NCBI RefSeq assembly: GCF_001435345.1
Contig: NZ_AZGO01000065.1
Location: forward strand, 175,157 to 239,156
Direction of reading: 5' to 3'
From: Limosilactobacillus pontis DSM 8475
Lineage (GTDB): Bacteria; Bacillota; Bacilli; Lactobacillales; Lactobacillaceae
Length of the DNA: 64,000 bases
In this document: piece by piece, positions 17,646-26,736 of the stretch
How positions within the stretch are numbered: position 1 is the first letter of the stretch
How the letters are laid out: each line of letters starts with the position of its first letter
Program-made: the position numbers and the translations under genes
Notes under the pieces: model-generated
The model's input: only the letters and a program-made list of their open reading frames with translations
Database searches by the model: none
What the model was told of the DNA's origin: nothing

Positions 17646-19625
17646 GTGACCACAAGAAAAGTAAAATATGATGATTCTTCAATTCAGGTTTTGAAGGGCC
17701 TCGAAGCAGTGCGTAAGCGGCCTGGGATGTATATCGGATCGACCGACGCCCGCGGCTTGCACCACCTGGTATATGAGATTGTCGACAATGCGGTCGATGA
17801 GGCCCTGTCCGGCTACGGGGATGAGATCAGTGTTACCATCGAACCCGACAACGCCATCACGGTCCAGGACCACGGGCGGGGGATGCCGGTCGGGATGCAC
17901 GCGTCTGGTAAGCCGACTCCCGAGGTGATTATGACCGTTCTGCACGCCGGTGGGAAGTTTGGCCAGTCCGATGGTTACAAGACCTCTGGGGGCCTGCACG
18001 GGGTGGGGGCCTCGGTTGTCAACGCCCTGTCGACCCACCTGACTTTGACAATCGTCCGTGACCACCAGCGTTACCGGGAGATCTTCAAGGACGGTGGTCA
18101 GCCGGTTGGGACCCTGAAGAAGCTCGGCAAGACCCGGGATGGCAACGGAACCACGGTTTCCTTCAAGCCTGACCCGGCGATCTTCACCACGACTGTCTAC
18201 GACTACAATACCCTGGCCAACCGGCTGCGCGAGTCGGCCTTCCTCCTGAAGGGGATCAAGATCATCCTTACCGATAAGCGGTCCGGCCACGAGAAGCAGG
18301 ACGTCTTCCAGTACAAGGATGGGATCCAGGAGTTTGTCTCCTACCTCAACGAGGGCAAGGACACCCTGGGGAAGATCCTCTACTTTGACGGCAAGCAGGA
18401 CGGGGTCGAGGTCGAAGTGGCCGCCCAATACAACGACGGCTACTCGGAGAACCTCCTCTCCTTTGTCAACAACGTCCGGACGCCAGATGGTGGGACCCAT
18501 GAGGCCGGTTTCCGCAGTGCCTGGACCAAGACCTTCAATGAGTATGCCAAGAAGGTCGGCCTCCTCAAGGCGAACGACAAGAACTTAGAGGGGAGCGACG
18601 TCCGAGAGGGCCTGACCGCGGTCGTCTCTGTCCGGATTTCTGAACGCCTCCTTCAATTTGAGGGTCAGACCAAGGACAAGCTCGGTACCCCTGAGGCCCG
18701 TAAGATCGTCGACAGCATTGTTTCTGAGCAGCTAAACTACGCCCTGATGGAGAATGGTGACTTCGCCCAGATGCTGATCCGTAAGTCGCTCAAGGCTCGG
18801 GAAGCCCGGGAGGCCGCCCGTAAGGCCCGCAACCAGGCCCGGGGCGGTAAGCGCAAGAGCAGAAAGGAACGCAACCTTTCCGGCAAATTGACCCCGGCTC
18901 AGTCCAAGAACGCCAACAAGAACGAGCTCTTCTTAGTTGAGGGGGACTCGGCCGGTGGGTCCGCCAAGCAGGGCCGGGACCGTAAATACCAGGCCATCCT
19001 CCCATTACGGGGGAAGGTCCTCAACACCGAGAAGGCTAAGCTGGATGATGTTTTAAAAAATGAGGAATTAAACACGATCATCTACACGGTTGGCGCCGGG
19101 GCCGGGTCGGAATTCAACGTCGAAGATTCCAACTACGACAAGATCATCATCATGACCGATGCCGATGACGATGGGGCCCACATTCAGATCCTGCTGTTGA
19201 CCTTCTTCTACAAGTACATGCGGCCGATGATCGAGGCCGGCAAGATTTACATTGCCCTGCCGCCCCTCTACCGGCTCCAGCAGGGGCGGGGAGCCAAGAC
19301 GAAGATCACTTACGCCTGGACCAACGATGAGCTGACCAAGCTGACTAAGAAGATGGGCAAGACCGCCCAGCTCCAGCGGTTCAAGGGGCTCGGTGAGATG
19401 AACGCCGACCAGCTCTGGGAGACGACCATGAATCCGGCTACCCGGACCCTGATTCGGGTGCAAATTGAGGACGCTGAGCTGGCAGAGCGGCGGGTCACCA
19501 CCCTGATGGGAAACAAGGTTGAGCCGCGGCGGGACTGGATTGAGCAGAATGTTCAGTTCACCCTAAGTGACGACCAGGAATCCGATAAACTGGTTGAGAG
19601 CAAGGGACATCTAGCTAGCAAGTGA
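17646..19625 (+). CDS. parE: DNA topoisomerase IV subunit B
   Basis: The 659-residue ATPase subunit of topoisomerase IV. The GHKL ATPase domain shows RPGMYIGSTD (about 22-31), the Mg-binding EIVDNAVDEAL and the ATP lid GGLHGVGASVVN. The TOPRIM domain has LVEGDSAGGSAKQGRDR near 423 and the metal-binding MTDADDDGAHI near 500. A basic linker near 385-410 is typical. The frame opens at 17631, but the GTG at 17646 is chosen because GGGAGGT (17633-17639) precedes it. Identity as ParE rather than GyrB rests on plsY-parE-parC synteny. Confidence 0.94.
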   Translation: MTTRKVKYDDSSIQVLKGLEAVRKRPGMYIGSTDARGLHHLVYEIVDNAVDEALSGYGDEISVTIEPDNAITVQDHGRGMPVGMHASGKPTPEVIMTVLHAGGKFGQSDGYKTSGGLHGVGASVVNALSTHLTLTIVRDHQRYREIFKDGGQPVGTLKKLGKTRDGNGTTVSFKPDPAIFTTTVYDYNTLANRLRESAFLLKGIKIILTDKRSGHEKQDVFQYKDGIQEFVSYLNEGKDTLGKILYFDGKQDGVEVEVAAQYNDGYSENLLSFVNNVRTPDGGTHEAGFRSAWTKTFNEYAKKVGLLKANDKNLEGSDVREGLTAVVSVRISERLLQFEGQTKDKLGTPEARKIVDSIVSEQLNYALMENGDFAQMLIRKSLKAREAREAARKARNQARGGKRKSRKERNLSGKLTPAQSKNANKNELFLVEGDSAGGSAKQGRDRKYQAILPLRGKVLNTEKAKLDDVLKNEELNTIIYTVGAGAGSEFNVEDSNYDKIIIMTDADDDGAHIQILLLTFFYKYMRPMIEAGKIYIALPPLYRLQQGRGAKTKITYAWTNDELTKLTKKMGKTAQLQRFKGLGEMNADQLWETTMNPATRTLIRVQIEDAELAERRVTTLMGNKVEPRRDWIEQNVQFTLSDDQESDKLVESKGHLASK

Positions 19626-19697
19626 GCCAAGTAATGAGACTGAGTCATTGCCCGGTCTCTTTCTTTTTCATGATGTGAATAGAAAGGATGCGTTTTT

Positions 19698-22181
19698 GTG
19701 AAGAGCGCTAAAATTGAGACCATGTCACTCGAGCAGATCATGGGTGACCGTTTTGGTCGGTATTCAAAGTCAATCATTCAGGAGCGGGCCCTGCCCGATA
19801 TCCGGGACGGCTTAAAACCCGTCCAGCGGCGGATCCTGTTTGCCATGAATAAGGATGGCAACACCTATGATAAGGGCTTCCGCAAGTCGGCCAAGTCTGT
19901 TGGGAACGTCATGGGTAACTTCCACCCCCACGGGGATAGCTCGATCTACGAGGCCCTGGTCCGGCTGAGCCAGGATTGGAAGCTTCGCGAGCCCCTGGTT
20001 GAGATGCACGGGAACAACGGGTCGATGGATGGGGATCCGGCCGCCGCGATGCGGTATACCGAGGCCCGGCTGAGTAAGATCGCCGGCCTGATGCTTCAAG
20101 ACATCGACAAGGACACGGTTGAGATGACTCTGAACTTCGATGACACGGAGAAGGAACCGACCGTCCTCCCAGCCCGGATCCCCAACCTGCTGGTCAACGG
20201 GGCTACGGGGATCTCCGCCGGGTACGCCACCGAGATTCCGACCCACAACCTGGCTGAGGTTTTGGATGCCTTGATCTACCTGCTGGGCCACCCCGATGCC
20301 AGCCTGGATAAGCTGATGGAATTTATCCCTGGCCCGGACTTTCCAACCGGTGGGATCGTCCAGGGGGTCGACGGGATTAAGAAGGCCTACCAGACGGGGC
20401 GGGGACGGATTGTCGTGCGCGCCAAGACAGCGATTGAGATCCTGCGCGGTGGACGCCAGCAGATCAACGTTACCGAGATTCCCTACGAGGTCAACAAGGC
20501 CCAGCTGGTCAAGCGGATCAACGACCTTCGCCTCGCCAAGAAGGTTGAGGGGATTGTCGAGGCCCGGGACGAGACCGACCGCAGTGGCTTACGAATCGCC
20601 ATCGAGCTCAAGCGGGGCGTCAACGCCCAGGGGATCCTCAACTACCTGCTGAAGAACACCGACCTGCAGATCAACTATAACTTCAACATGGTGGCCATCG
20701 ACGACCAGCGGCCGATGCGGGTCGGGTTGAAATACATCCTGGCCTCTTACCTGGCCTTCCAGAAGCAGGTGGTCCGGCGGCGGACCCAGTTCAACCTGAC
20801 CAAGGCCCAGCACCGGCTCCACATTGTCACGGGGCTGATCAAGGCCCTGTCGATCCTCGATGAGGTCATCAAGACGATCCGGGCCAGCAAGAACCGCAAG
20901 GACGCCAAGCAGAACCTGGTTGACCAGTACCAGTTCACCGCCGAGCAGGCCGAGGCGATCGTCACCCTCCAGCTCTACCGGTTGACCAACACGGACGTTA
21001 CCGAGCTGGAGGATGAACAGGCTAAGCTAAGCAAGCGGATCGACGAATTCAAACTGATCTTAAACGATGATCATGAGCTGGCGGCGGTTCTGCGCCGTGA
21101 GATGCGCTCGGTCAAGAAGGAGTTTGGTAACCCGCGACGGACTAAGATCGAGGACCAGGTTGAGAAGCTTGAGGTCGATACTAAGGTCACGGTGGCCAAG
21201 GAGGACGTCATGGTCCTGGTTTCCCACGCCGGCTACATCAAGCGTAGCAGCCTGCGGTCATTCAAGGCCTCGGCCCTGGATGAAAACGGCCTGCGCGAGG
21301 ATGATTACCCGCTTCTAATCCAGCAGACCACCACCCTGGCCCACCTCTTCATGTTCACCAACCTCGGCCACGTCATCTACCGGCCCGTTCACGAGATTGC
21401 CGATGCTCGCTGGAAGGACACCGGGGAACACATCTCCCAGACAATTGGCCTGGCGGATGATGAGGAGATCATCACGGCAAAGATATTCGACCGTTTGGAC
21501 CTGCCGGGGACCCTTTTGATGGGAACCAGCGATGGTCAGGTCAAACAGTCGGCCTTCACCGACTACCAGCCGGGTTCGCGCTACCGGAGTCATGCCAGCG
21601 TCGCTATCAAGCTGAAGAGCCCTAATGCGCGCCTCGTCAGTGTTGACTACTATGAACCAGCCGACAAGAACCAGTCGTTGCTGGCGATCAGTCGGGATGG
21701 GTACGCTGTTCGCTTCGACGTTGCCGACGTGCCAGTTACCGGGATTCGGACGGCCGGGGTTCGGGCAATCAACCTGAAGGACGATGATGTCATGGCCGAC
21801 CTGGCCCTGGTCACTGACGGTCAACGGATCGCCACGATCACCCAGCGGGGAGCCTTCAAGGAGATGCCACTCGAAGAAATTGCGGTTGGTGCCCGGTCGC
21901 GGCGGGGTGAGCTAGTTCTCCACCGCCTGAAGCGCAACCCCCACCAGATTGCCGACTTCCTGGCCTACGATGCCGACTTCACCGGTAACCTCGAGGTGAT
22001 CACCGACCGGCCGATGTTCCAAGACATTGCGATCAGTGACCACCACCTCGGCTCGGTTAAGTCGAATGGAACCTTCGTCATCGACACCGACACCCAGGGG
22101 ACACCGGTCAAGATTCGCCGTAAGCAGGCGAACATCCTACAGGAAGTAGGCAGCGCGGTCGAGGATTCGGCCAGTAAATAA
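19698..22181 (+). CDS. parC: DNA topoisomerase IV subunit A
   Basis: The 827-residue cleavage subunit that unlinks daughter chromosomes with ParE. The winged-helix active site contains the nucleophile tyrosine in AAMRYTEARLS (near 119), within the region of quinolone resistance. FHPHGDSSIYEAL precedes it. The C-terminal beta-pinwheel spans about 500-800, with imperfect repeats. Start is the GTG at 19698 with AGAAAGGA upstream. It follows parE by 72 bp, likely in the same transcript. Confidence 0.95.
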   Translation: MKSAKIETMSLEQIMGDRFGRYSKSIIQERALPDIRDGLKPVQRRILFAMNKDGNTYDKGFRKSAKSVGNVMGNFHPHGDSSIYEALVRLSQDWKLREPLVEMHGNNGSMDGDPAAAMRYTEARLSKIAGLMLQDIDKDTVEMTLNFDDTEKEPTVLPARIPNLLVNGATGISAGYATEIPTHNLAEVLDALIYLLGHPDASLDKLMEFIPGPDFPTGGIVQGVDGIKKAYQTGRGRIVVRAKTAIEILRGGRQQINVTEIPYEVNKAQLVKRINDLRLAKKVEGIVEARDETDRSGLRIAIELKRGVNAQGILNYLLKNTDLQINYNFNMVAIDDQRPMRVGLKYILASYLAFQKQVVRRRTQFNLTKAQHRLHIVTGLIKALSILDEVIKTIRASKNRKDAKQNLVDQYQFTAEQAEAIVTLQLYRLTNTDVTELEDEQAKLSKRIDEFKLILNDDHELAAVLRREMRSVKKEFGNPRRTKIEDQVEKLEVDTKVTVAKEDVMVLVSHAGYIKRSSLRSFKASALDENGLREDDYPLLIQQTTTLAHLFMFTNLGHVIYRPVHEIADARWKDTGEHISQTIGLADDEEIITAKIFDRLDLPGTLLMGTSDGQVKQSAFTDYQPGSRYRSHASVAIKLKSPNARLVSVDYYEPADKNQSLLAISRDGYAVRFDVADVPVTGIRTAGVRAINLKDDDVMADLALVTDGQRIATITQRGAFKEMPLEEIAVGARSRRGELVLHRLKRNPHQIADFLAYDADFTGNLEVITDRPMFQDIAISDHHLGSVKSNGTFVIDTDTQGTPVKIRRKQANILQEVGSAVEDSASK

Positions 22182-22216
22182 CCACGCTAGTTGCGCAAGA
22201 GAAACGAGGGATGAGG

Positions 22217-22711
22217 ATGAAACAAGCGTGTGAGGGCCCATTCCGTCTGCCCCGGTACGCGGAGTTGCCGACGATGGGCCTCTACTTAGAGCAGGTGACG
22301 GCCTACCTGAACACCCAGTTGGCACCCCTGGAGGATGTTCGATTGACCAGCGCAATGGTCAGCAACTACGTCAAGCACCACCTGATCACCGGACCGGTCA
22401 AGAAGCTGTACGGGCGTGACCAACTGGCTGACCTGATCTTCATTGCGGTGGCTAAGAACATCCTGCCGCTGGGCGATATTCGCGTGGCCGTTCGGGTCCA
22501 GCAGAACAGCCGCGGCGACCGGGCCAGCGCCCATGATGGTTTCTGTGAGGAGTTGGAGGCGGCGGTAGAAGTCGCTGGTAACGATCAACCGCTCTTTGTC
22601 CCGGTTACCCGGACTCCGGCCCAGCAGATGCTGCACGACCTGGCCCTGGAGGCGGCGTATAAGGCCAATGTTGACCGCTTCTTCGCCGTTACCCGGGAAG
22701 CGGGAGATTAA
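22217..22711 (+). CDS. DUF1836 domain-containing protein
   Basis: A 164-residue protein with the DUF1836 pattern: FRLPRYAELPTMGLYLEQV at the N-terminus, then LTSAMVSNYVKHHLI and a predicted helix-turn-helix-like segment, followed by KKLYGRDQLADLIFI. The region resembles MerR-type DNA-binding folds, so a regulatory role is plausible but unproven. Two in-frame ATGs exist; GAGGG is 6 bp before the second (22217) and abuts the first, so the second is chosen. It sits 12 bp before the NUDIX gene, probably in one operon. Confidence 0.8.
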   Translation: MKQACEGPFRLPRYAELPTMGLYLEQVTAYLNTQLAPLEDVRLTSAMVSNYVKHHLITGPVKKLYGRDQLADLIFIAVAKNILPLGDIRVAVRVQQNSRGDRASAHDGFCEELEAAVEVAGNDQPLFVPVTRTPAQQMLHDLALEAAYKANVDRFFAVTREAGD

Positions 22712-22723
22712 GGAGGAATTGTA

Positions 22724-23182
22724 ATGGCATATATCAAGGAAATTCGTGATCTGGTGGGCCACCGACCGTTGATCTTGACCAGCGCGTCCGGGGCCCTGGT
22801 GACCAAGCAGGGGGCGGTCCTGCTCCAGGAGCGGGCCGATACCGGTGACTGGGGTTTCCCGGGCGGCTACATGGAGTTTGGTGAGACCTTTGCCCAGACT
22901 GCGGTCCGCGAATTCAAGGAAGACGCGGGGATCGTGGTCCAGCCGGTGAAGCTGCTGGGGATGTTTGATAGCGACACCTACACCTACCCAAACGGTGATC
23001 TGGTCCAGCCGGTCAATGCCTTTTACCTGGTCAACCGGGTCGATGACCACCAGTATGCGACTAAGCTCAGCGAGACGGTGACGACCCGCTACTTCAGCCT
23101 GCATGCGCCGGCACCGCGTTTCTTCAACCGGCAGCACGCCGAGATGTGGGCGGCCCTCAAAGAATATCTGGCCAAGCATTAG
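22724..23182 (+). CDS. NUDIX hydrolase
   Basis: A 152-residue NUDIX protein. The Nudix box runs from GYMEFGETFAQTAVREF through KEDAGI (about 46-67), matching Gx5Ex7REUxEExGU with the second glutamate of EE replaced by aspartate. Such enzymes hydrolyse nucleoside diphosphates linked to another group; the substrate cannot be told here. AAGGAGGA precedes the start. It is likely co-transcribed with the DUF1836 gene. Confidence 0.9.
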   Translation: MAYIKEIRDLVGHRPLILTSASGALVTKQGAVLLQERADTGDWGFPGGYMEFGETFAQTAVREFKEDAGIVVQPVKLLGMFDSDTYTYPNGDLVQPVNAFYLVNRVDDHQYATKLSETVTTRYFSLHAPAPRFFNRQHAEMWAALKEYLAKH

Positions 23183-23287
23183 AAAGCTATGCACGTTTAC
23201 TGTTATTCATGATAGAATGACTATTAGAGACTGGTTCACGCACGGAATGGATCGGTGCAAAATGTGAACAAACAGGAGGAATCTTTT

Positions 23288-24223
23288 ATGGAAAAAGAGT
23301 TAGTTTTTGGACACCAGAAGCCGGATACCGATGCGATCACGGCGGCGATGGCGTTCTCATACTTCCAAAACCAATTGGGTTACGAGACTGAGGCCGTGGC
23401 CCTGGGCGAACCAAACGATGAAACCAAGTTTGCCTTAAACAAGTTTGGTATGCAGGCACCACGGGTAGTTAAGACCGTTGCTAACGAGGTCGACAAGGTA
23501 ATGCTGGTTGACCACAACGAACCCCAGCAGAGTGTCAGTGATATCGACAAGGTTACGGTGACCCACCTGGTTGACCACCACCGCCTGGCCAACTTCAACA
23601 CGGCCCAACCACTGTGGGCAACCCTGCGCCCATACGGCTGTGTCAGCACGATCCTGACGGAAATGTTCCAGGAAAAGCACATCAACATTCCGGCCAATCT
23701 GGCGGGGATGATGCTCTCTGCCATCATTTCCGATACCCTGTTACTAAACTCCCCAACGACCACGGACCACGACCGGGAAGCCGTTAAGTACCTGGCTAAG
23801 GTTGCCGGTGTTGCGGACTACAAGGAGTACGGGGTTGCAATGCTGAAGGCCGGTGCCAACGTGGATGCCAAGGATGATGCTACCATCGTTGACGGCGACG
23901 CCAAGACCTTCGAACTCGGCGGCACTAAGATGCGGATCGGCCAGGTCAACGCCGTGGAACTCGATGACGTCTTCAAGCGCCAGGACGACCTGGAGAAGAA
24001 GATGCACGAACTGATGGACGAAAACGGCTACCAGCTCTTCATCCTAATCGCTACCAACATCTTGAACAGCGACTCCGAGCTGCTGGTTGTTGGTGACGAC
24101 ACGGACAAGGTTGAAGAAGCATTCGGCCACAAGCTTGGCGACAACAAGCGGATGAATCTGCCAGGGGTTGTCTCCCGGAAGAAGCAGGTGGTTCCGCCAT
24201 TGACCAAGGCCTTCGAAGGCTAA
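23288..24223 (+). CDS. ppaC: Manganese-dependent inorganic pyrophosphatase
   Basis: A 311-residue family II (DHH) pyrophosphatase that splits pyrophosphate and drives biosynthesis forward. Mn-binding motifs are [10 protein letters not shown] (7-16), VDHNE near 76 and the DHH signature VDHHRLANF near 97. The C-terminal DHHA2 domain holds the SRKKQV substrate loop near 297. Upstream in-frame codons from 23255 are discounted because AGGAGGA (23274-23280) directs the ATG at 23288. A TAGAAT box at 23213 may be its -10. Confidence 0.97.
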   Translation: MEKELVFGHQKPDTDAITAAMAFSYFQNQLGYETEAVALGEPNDETKFALNKFGMQAPRVVKTVANEVDKVMLVDHNEPQQSVSDIDKVTVTHLVDHHRLANFNTAQPLWATLRPYGCVSTILTEMFQEKHINIPANLAGMMLSAIISDTLLLNSPTTTDHDREAVKYLAKVAGVADYKEYGVAMLKAGANVDAKDDATIVDGDAKTFELGGTKMRIGQVNAVELDDVFKRQDDLEKKMHELMDENGYQLFILIATNILNSDSELLVVGDDTDKVEEAFGHKLGDNKRMNLPGVVSRKKQVVPPLTKAFEG

Positions 24224-24237
24224 TCAGATATTAAATA

Positions 24238-24266
24238 AGTGGTCTGTTAACGCAGGCCGCTTTTTT
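24238..24266 (+). terminator. Terminator of ppaC
   Basis: A 9-bp stem with G-U pairs (24238-24246 with 24253-24261) is followed by TTTTTT. Confidence 0.85.
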
Positions 24267-24291
24267 ATTTGCGGCAAAAATTTGTGGAGTG

Positions 24292-24320
24292 TTTATTAAA
24301 CGACTACAATAGGGGTAGTC
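24292..24320 (+). promoter_or_regulatory. Promoter of the C69 dipeptidase gene
   Basis: TTGTGG and TACAAT are separated by 17 bp and lie 33 bp upstream of the ATG. Confidence 0.6.
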
Positions 24321-24352
24321 ACAAGTTAATTGGATAAAAAGGAGATCTTAAG

Positions 24353-25750
24353 ATGGCATGTACAACAATCTTGGCCGGTAAGCTAGCCACCGCGGACGGC
24401 TCGACCCTGGTGGCCCGCAACGAGGACTTCGGTCACGCCTATAACCCGAAGCGCTTCGTCGTGGTCGAACCGGACCAGCAACCCCGTGCGTACCAGGCGG
24501 TAACCAACAAGGCCAAGTTCGCCTTACCGGCTAACCCGTTGCGCTACACGGCGGTGCCGGAAATCCCGGCCGTCGCCAAGAGGATGGGGGTCTGGGCTGA
24601 GGCCGGGATCAACGCCGCCAACGTCACCATGTCGGCCACCGAGACCAGTACCACCAACCCCCGGGTGCTCGGGATCGACCCGCTGGTCAAGCAGGGGGTC
24701 GGTGAGGAGGACCTGGTGACCCTGGTCCTGCCCTACATCCACTCGGCTAGGGAGGGGGTCCAGCTCCTGGGGAAGTACCTGGCCAAGTACGGGACCTACG
24801 AATCCAACGGGGTGGCATTCTCCGACAAGGATGAGGTCTGGTACATGGAGACGATCGGTGGTCACCACTGGGTTGCCCAGCGGGTCCCTGATGACTGTTA
24901 CGTGGTGGCCCCCAACTGGTTTACGGTGACCGACTTCGACTTCCGGTCCCAGGACGCGATGGCATCCAATGACCTGGAACAGTTGATCCACGATCACCAC
25001 TTAAACGTCGATGGTGGGGACCGTTACAACCTCCGCCATATCTTCGGCAGCCACAACGATTCCGACTACCGTTACAACATTCCGCGGCAGTGGTACGTCC
25101 AGCGCCTCTTCAACCCGGGTGCCAATGTCCAGCCTGATGATCCGGACCTGCCGTTTGCCCGCCGACCGGAACATAAGCTAACAATCGAGGACGTCAAGTA
25201 CGCCCTGAGTTCGCACTACCAGCACACCCCATATGATCCGTACAGTGACCTGGGGACCCCGGCCCAGCAGCACGCCTTCCGGCCGATTGGTCTCCAACGC
25301 AACTCAGAGGTTCATATCCTCCAGATCCGGTCGGACGTGCCGGAGAAACTGGCCGGGATCTGCTGGCTGGCGTTTGGCCCCAACGCCTACAATGCTCTGG
25401 CGCCGTTCTACACGAACGTCACCGCCACCCCGGAGGCCTACCGGAACACCGAGGAACACTTCAATATCGCCAACATGTACTGGCTGACCCACGCCCTGGC
25501 GACGATCGGCGACGAGCACCCGAAGCGCTACGAGGCGGCCATCGAGGAGATGAAGCAGAACACCATCGCAGCTGGTCGGCATATTCTGCTGACCACCGAT
25601 GTGGATGCTGCCGGGCTTGATGGGGAGGTCCTGGAAAACAAACTGACGGCGGCCAACGACCAGATCGCTGCCCAGGCCCACAAGCTGGCGATGAAGTGCC
25701 TGGGCTCGATGGTCGAGACGGGATCCCTGCAGATCCGGCTGAACTACTGA
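24353..25750 (+). CDS. pepD: C69 family dipeptidase
   Basis: A 465-residue N-terminal nucleophile hydrolase of the PepD family, which cleaves dipeptides in the cytoplasm and feeds amino acids to the cell. The probable nucleophile is Cys3 in MACTTILAG. Supporting family patterns are VARNEDFGHAYNPKRF and MSATET near residues 22 and 93, and WYMETIGGHHW near 163. Length is the usual 460-475. No signal peptide is present. AAGGAGA is the ribosome site. It is a single gene with its own promoter. Confidence 0.93.
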   Translation: MACTTILAGKLATADGSTLVARNEDFGHAYNPKRFVVVEPDQQPRAYQAVTNKAKFALPANPLRYTAVPEIPAVAKRMGVWAEAGINAANVTMSATETSTTNPRVLGIDPLVKQGVGEEDLVTLVLPYIHSAREGVQLLGKYLAKYGTYESNGVAFSDKDEVWYMETIGGHHWVAQRVPDDCYVVAPNWFTVTDFDFRSQDAMASNDLEQLIHDHHLNVDGGDRYNLRHIFGSHNDSDYRYNIPRQWYVQRLFNPGANVQPDDPDLPFARRPEHKLTIEDVKYALSSHYQHTPYDPYSDLGTPAQQHAFRPIGLQRNSEVHILQIRSDVPEKLAGICWLAFGPNAYNALAPFYTNVTATPEAYRNTEEHFNIANMYWLTHALATIGDEHPKRYEAAIEEMKQNTIAAGRHILLTTDVDAAGLDGEVLENKLTAANDQIAAQAHKLAMKCLGSMVETGSLQIRLNY

Positions 25751-25792
25751 AAAGACTACGTTAACTTTTGCACAATAATTGTCAAGAGGGGC

Positions 25793-25820
25793 TTGGCTCC
25801 TGGCGAATAACAGGTATAAT
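25793..25820 (+). promoter_or_regulatory. Promoter of the 91-residue protein gene
   Basis: TTGGCT and the consensus TATAAT are 16 bp apart and 24 bp upstream of the ATG at 25844. Confidence 0.7.
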
Positions 25821-25843
25821 TATGTTGTAGGAGGGGATGCAGA

Positions 25844-26119
25844 ATGTCATTAATGCAAAACACGTCAGATATTAACAAGACTGGCCAGCAGGTTTACCTG
25901 GTGACCCTGCTTCGGGAGAGCACCGACCAACCAATGTATCTTGACCAGATGGTCTACGAGTCCGCTGCGGCCGGTCAGAAGTTCATGGCTAACCTGGCCA
26001 CGGCCTTTGTCCGGGCCGGCTACCGGAAGGAACAGGCTGACGCTGACCATTACAAGTTGAACAACGGTCTGGATAAGATTTCCCTGACTGGTAAGCAGCA
26101 GGATGTCTTTGAGGATTAA
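25844..26119 (+). CDS. Hypothetical protein, 91 residues
   Basis: Not recognised. A small soluble protein, mixed alpha/beta by appearance, with the central run MVYESAAAGQKFMANL and no cysteine, signal peptide or membrane helix. It has a good promoter and GGAGGGG ribosome site, and codon use like the core genes, so it is very likely expressed. It is a single-gene unit immediately left of the accessory cassette. Confidence 0.7.
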   Translation: MSLMQNTSDINKTGQQVYLVTLLRESTDQPMYLDQMVYESAAAGQKFMANLATAFVRAGYRKEQADADHYKLNNGLDKISLTGKQQDVFED

Positions 26120-26178
26120 CCTAGTTTTTGGGAGTGAAGCAGAACTAGCTTGCTAGTTCGTTTTCGAACCCCCGCAAG

Positions 26179-26230
26179 CACAAATAGGCCTCTCGTGTTC
26201 GGCTATGCCGGGCACGGGAGGCCATTTGTG
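26179..26230. repeat. Long imperfect hairpin at the left edge of the cassette
   Basis: Arms 26179-26197 and 26213-26230 pair with one bulge and one wobble. An inner CGGC-tat-GCCG extends the fold to roughly 25 bp around a 3-nt loop. There is no T-run after it, so it is not a typical terminator. The 3' arm is the first part of the direct repeat copied at 28743. A smaller palindrome (GAACTAGC-tt-GCTAGTTC) lies just upstream near 26142-26159. Confidence 0.7.
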
Positions 26231-26310
26231 TACTGCACTGTTTGTATTTTATCTAGGCTGTAGTGCTTATGTTACAACCCCTTTTAAAATTTCTCCTTGC
26301 AATTTATCCA
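26217..26310 (+). repeat. Direct repeat, left copy
   Basis: About 95 bp that reappears in diverged form at 28743-28850. Shared blocks are GGGAGGCCATTTGTGT, GTATTTTATCTAGG, and TTTCTCCTTGCA followed by TTATCCA. The two copies bracket the structured RNA, the 138-residue gene and the VirD4-like gene. This copy ends in a -35 element (TTGCAA, 26297). Confidence 0.75.
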
Positions 26311-26325
26311 TGGATCATGCATAAT
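26297..26325 (+). promoter_or_regulatory. Promoter at the end of the left repeat copy
   Basis: TTGCAA and CATAAT are spaced by 17 bp. The transcript would run into the AT-rich region 26332-26420, where no gene is seen. A weak hairpin (26395-26410) followed by eight T residues could end it. Confidence 0.5.
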
Positions 26326-26441
26326 AATACTTAATTTAGCAATACAATTAATTCCACTTGTATATTGTTAAGATAACTTGATTACGTAAGGATAGGTCCC
26401 CAAGCGGGCCGATTTTTTTTACGGCGAAATCAGCAAAATAC

Positions 26442-26469
26442 TTGCATCCTACCCGCAACGTAGTAGAAT
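26442..26469 (+). promoter_or_regulatory. Promoter of the structured RNA
   Basis: TTGCAT (26442-26447) and TAGAAT (26464-26469) are 16 bp apart. The predicted start near 26476 coincides with the first hairpin. Confidence 0.7.
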
Positions 26470-26475
26470 AGTTGT

Positions 26476-26701
26476 CGTGGGTTGGTTAATGCCGCCCACG
26501 AAGCAGAATTACAAGTTAAAGAACCGTATTATGAAAGTTTTAGCGCGTCTTTTGGAACGCGTAGTTATGGAAGGGTTCAAGGAATAGATTTGCATGGCGG
26601 GTATCGTCTACCCTGATTAAAGTCCATGCAGGTTTGTTTTGTATACCTTCCATACCACTAAAGCTCTCATAATACGTTTTTTTGTGTAATTCTGCTTTTT
26701 T
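26476..26701 (+). ncRNA. Candidate structured RNA of about 226 nt
   Basis: An AT-rich, gene-free stretch that folds by eye into a multi-stem RNA. Pairings are CGTGGG/CCCACG (26476-26481/26495-26500), a perfect 13-bp outer stem (26501-26513/26685-26697), a 19-bp stem with two G-U pairs (26525-26543/26658-26676), hairpin CGCGT/ACGCG (26544-26561), a 9-bp stem (26566-26574/26646-26654), 7-bp TGCATGG/CCATGCA (26591/26624) and an inner 5-bp GGGTA/TACCC hairpin. Six T residues follow the outer stem, so that stem can act as terminator. It has its own promoter. It could be a free RNA or an attenuating leader for the next two genes, which start 35 nt later. It does not match tmRNA, RNase P or SRP RNA. 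A divergent 6S RNA cannot be excluded. Confidence 0.7.
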
Positions 26702-26736
26702 AATTGTTGCTAACGACTTCTGGGGAGGAAAAAACG

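Noticed and set aside
26476..26701. tmRNA, RNase P RNA or SRP RNA
   Set aside because: The length and sequence lack the tRNA-like ends and tag ORF of tmRNA, the conserved P4 core of RNase P and the GGAA-tetraloop domain of SRP RNA.
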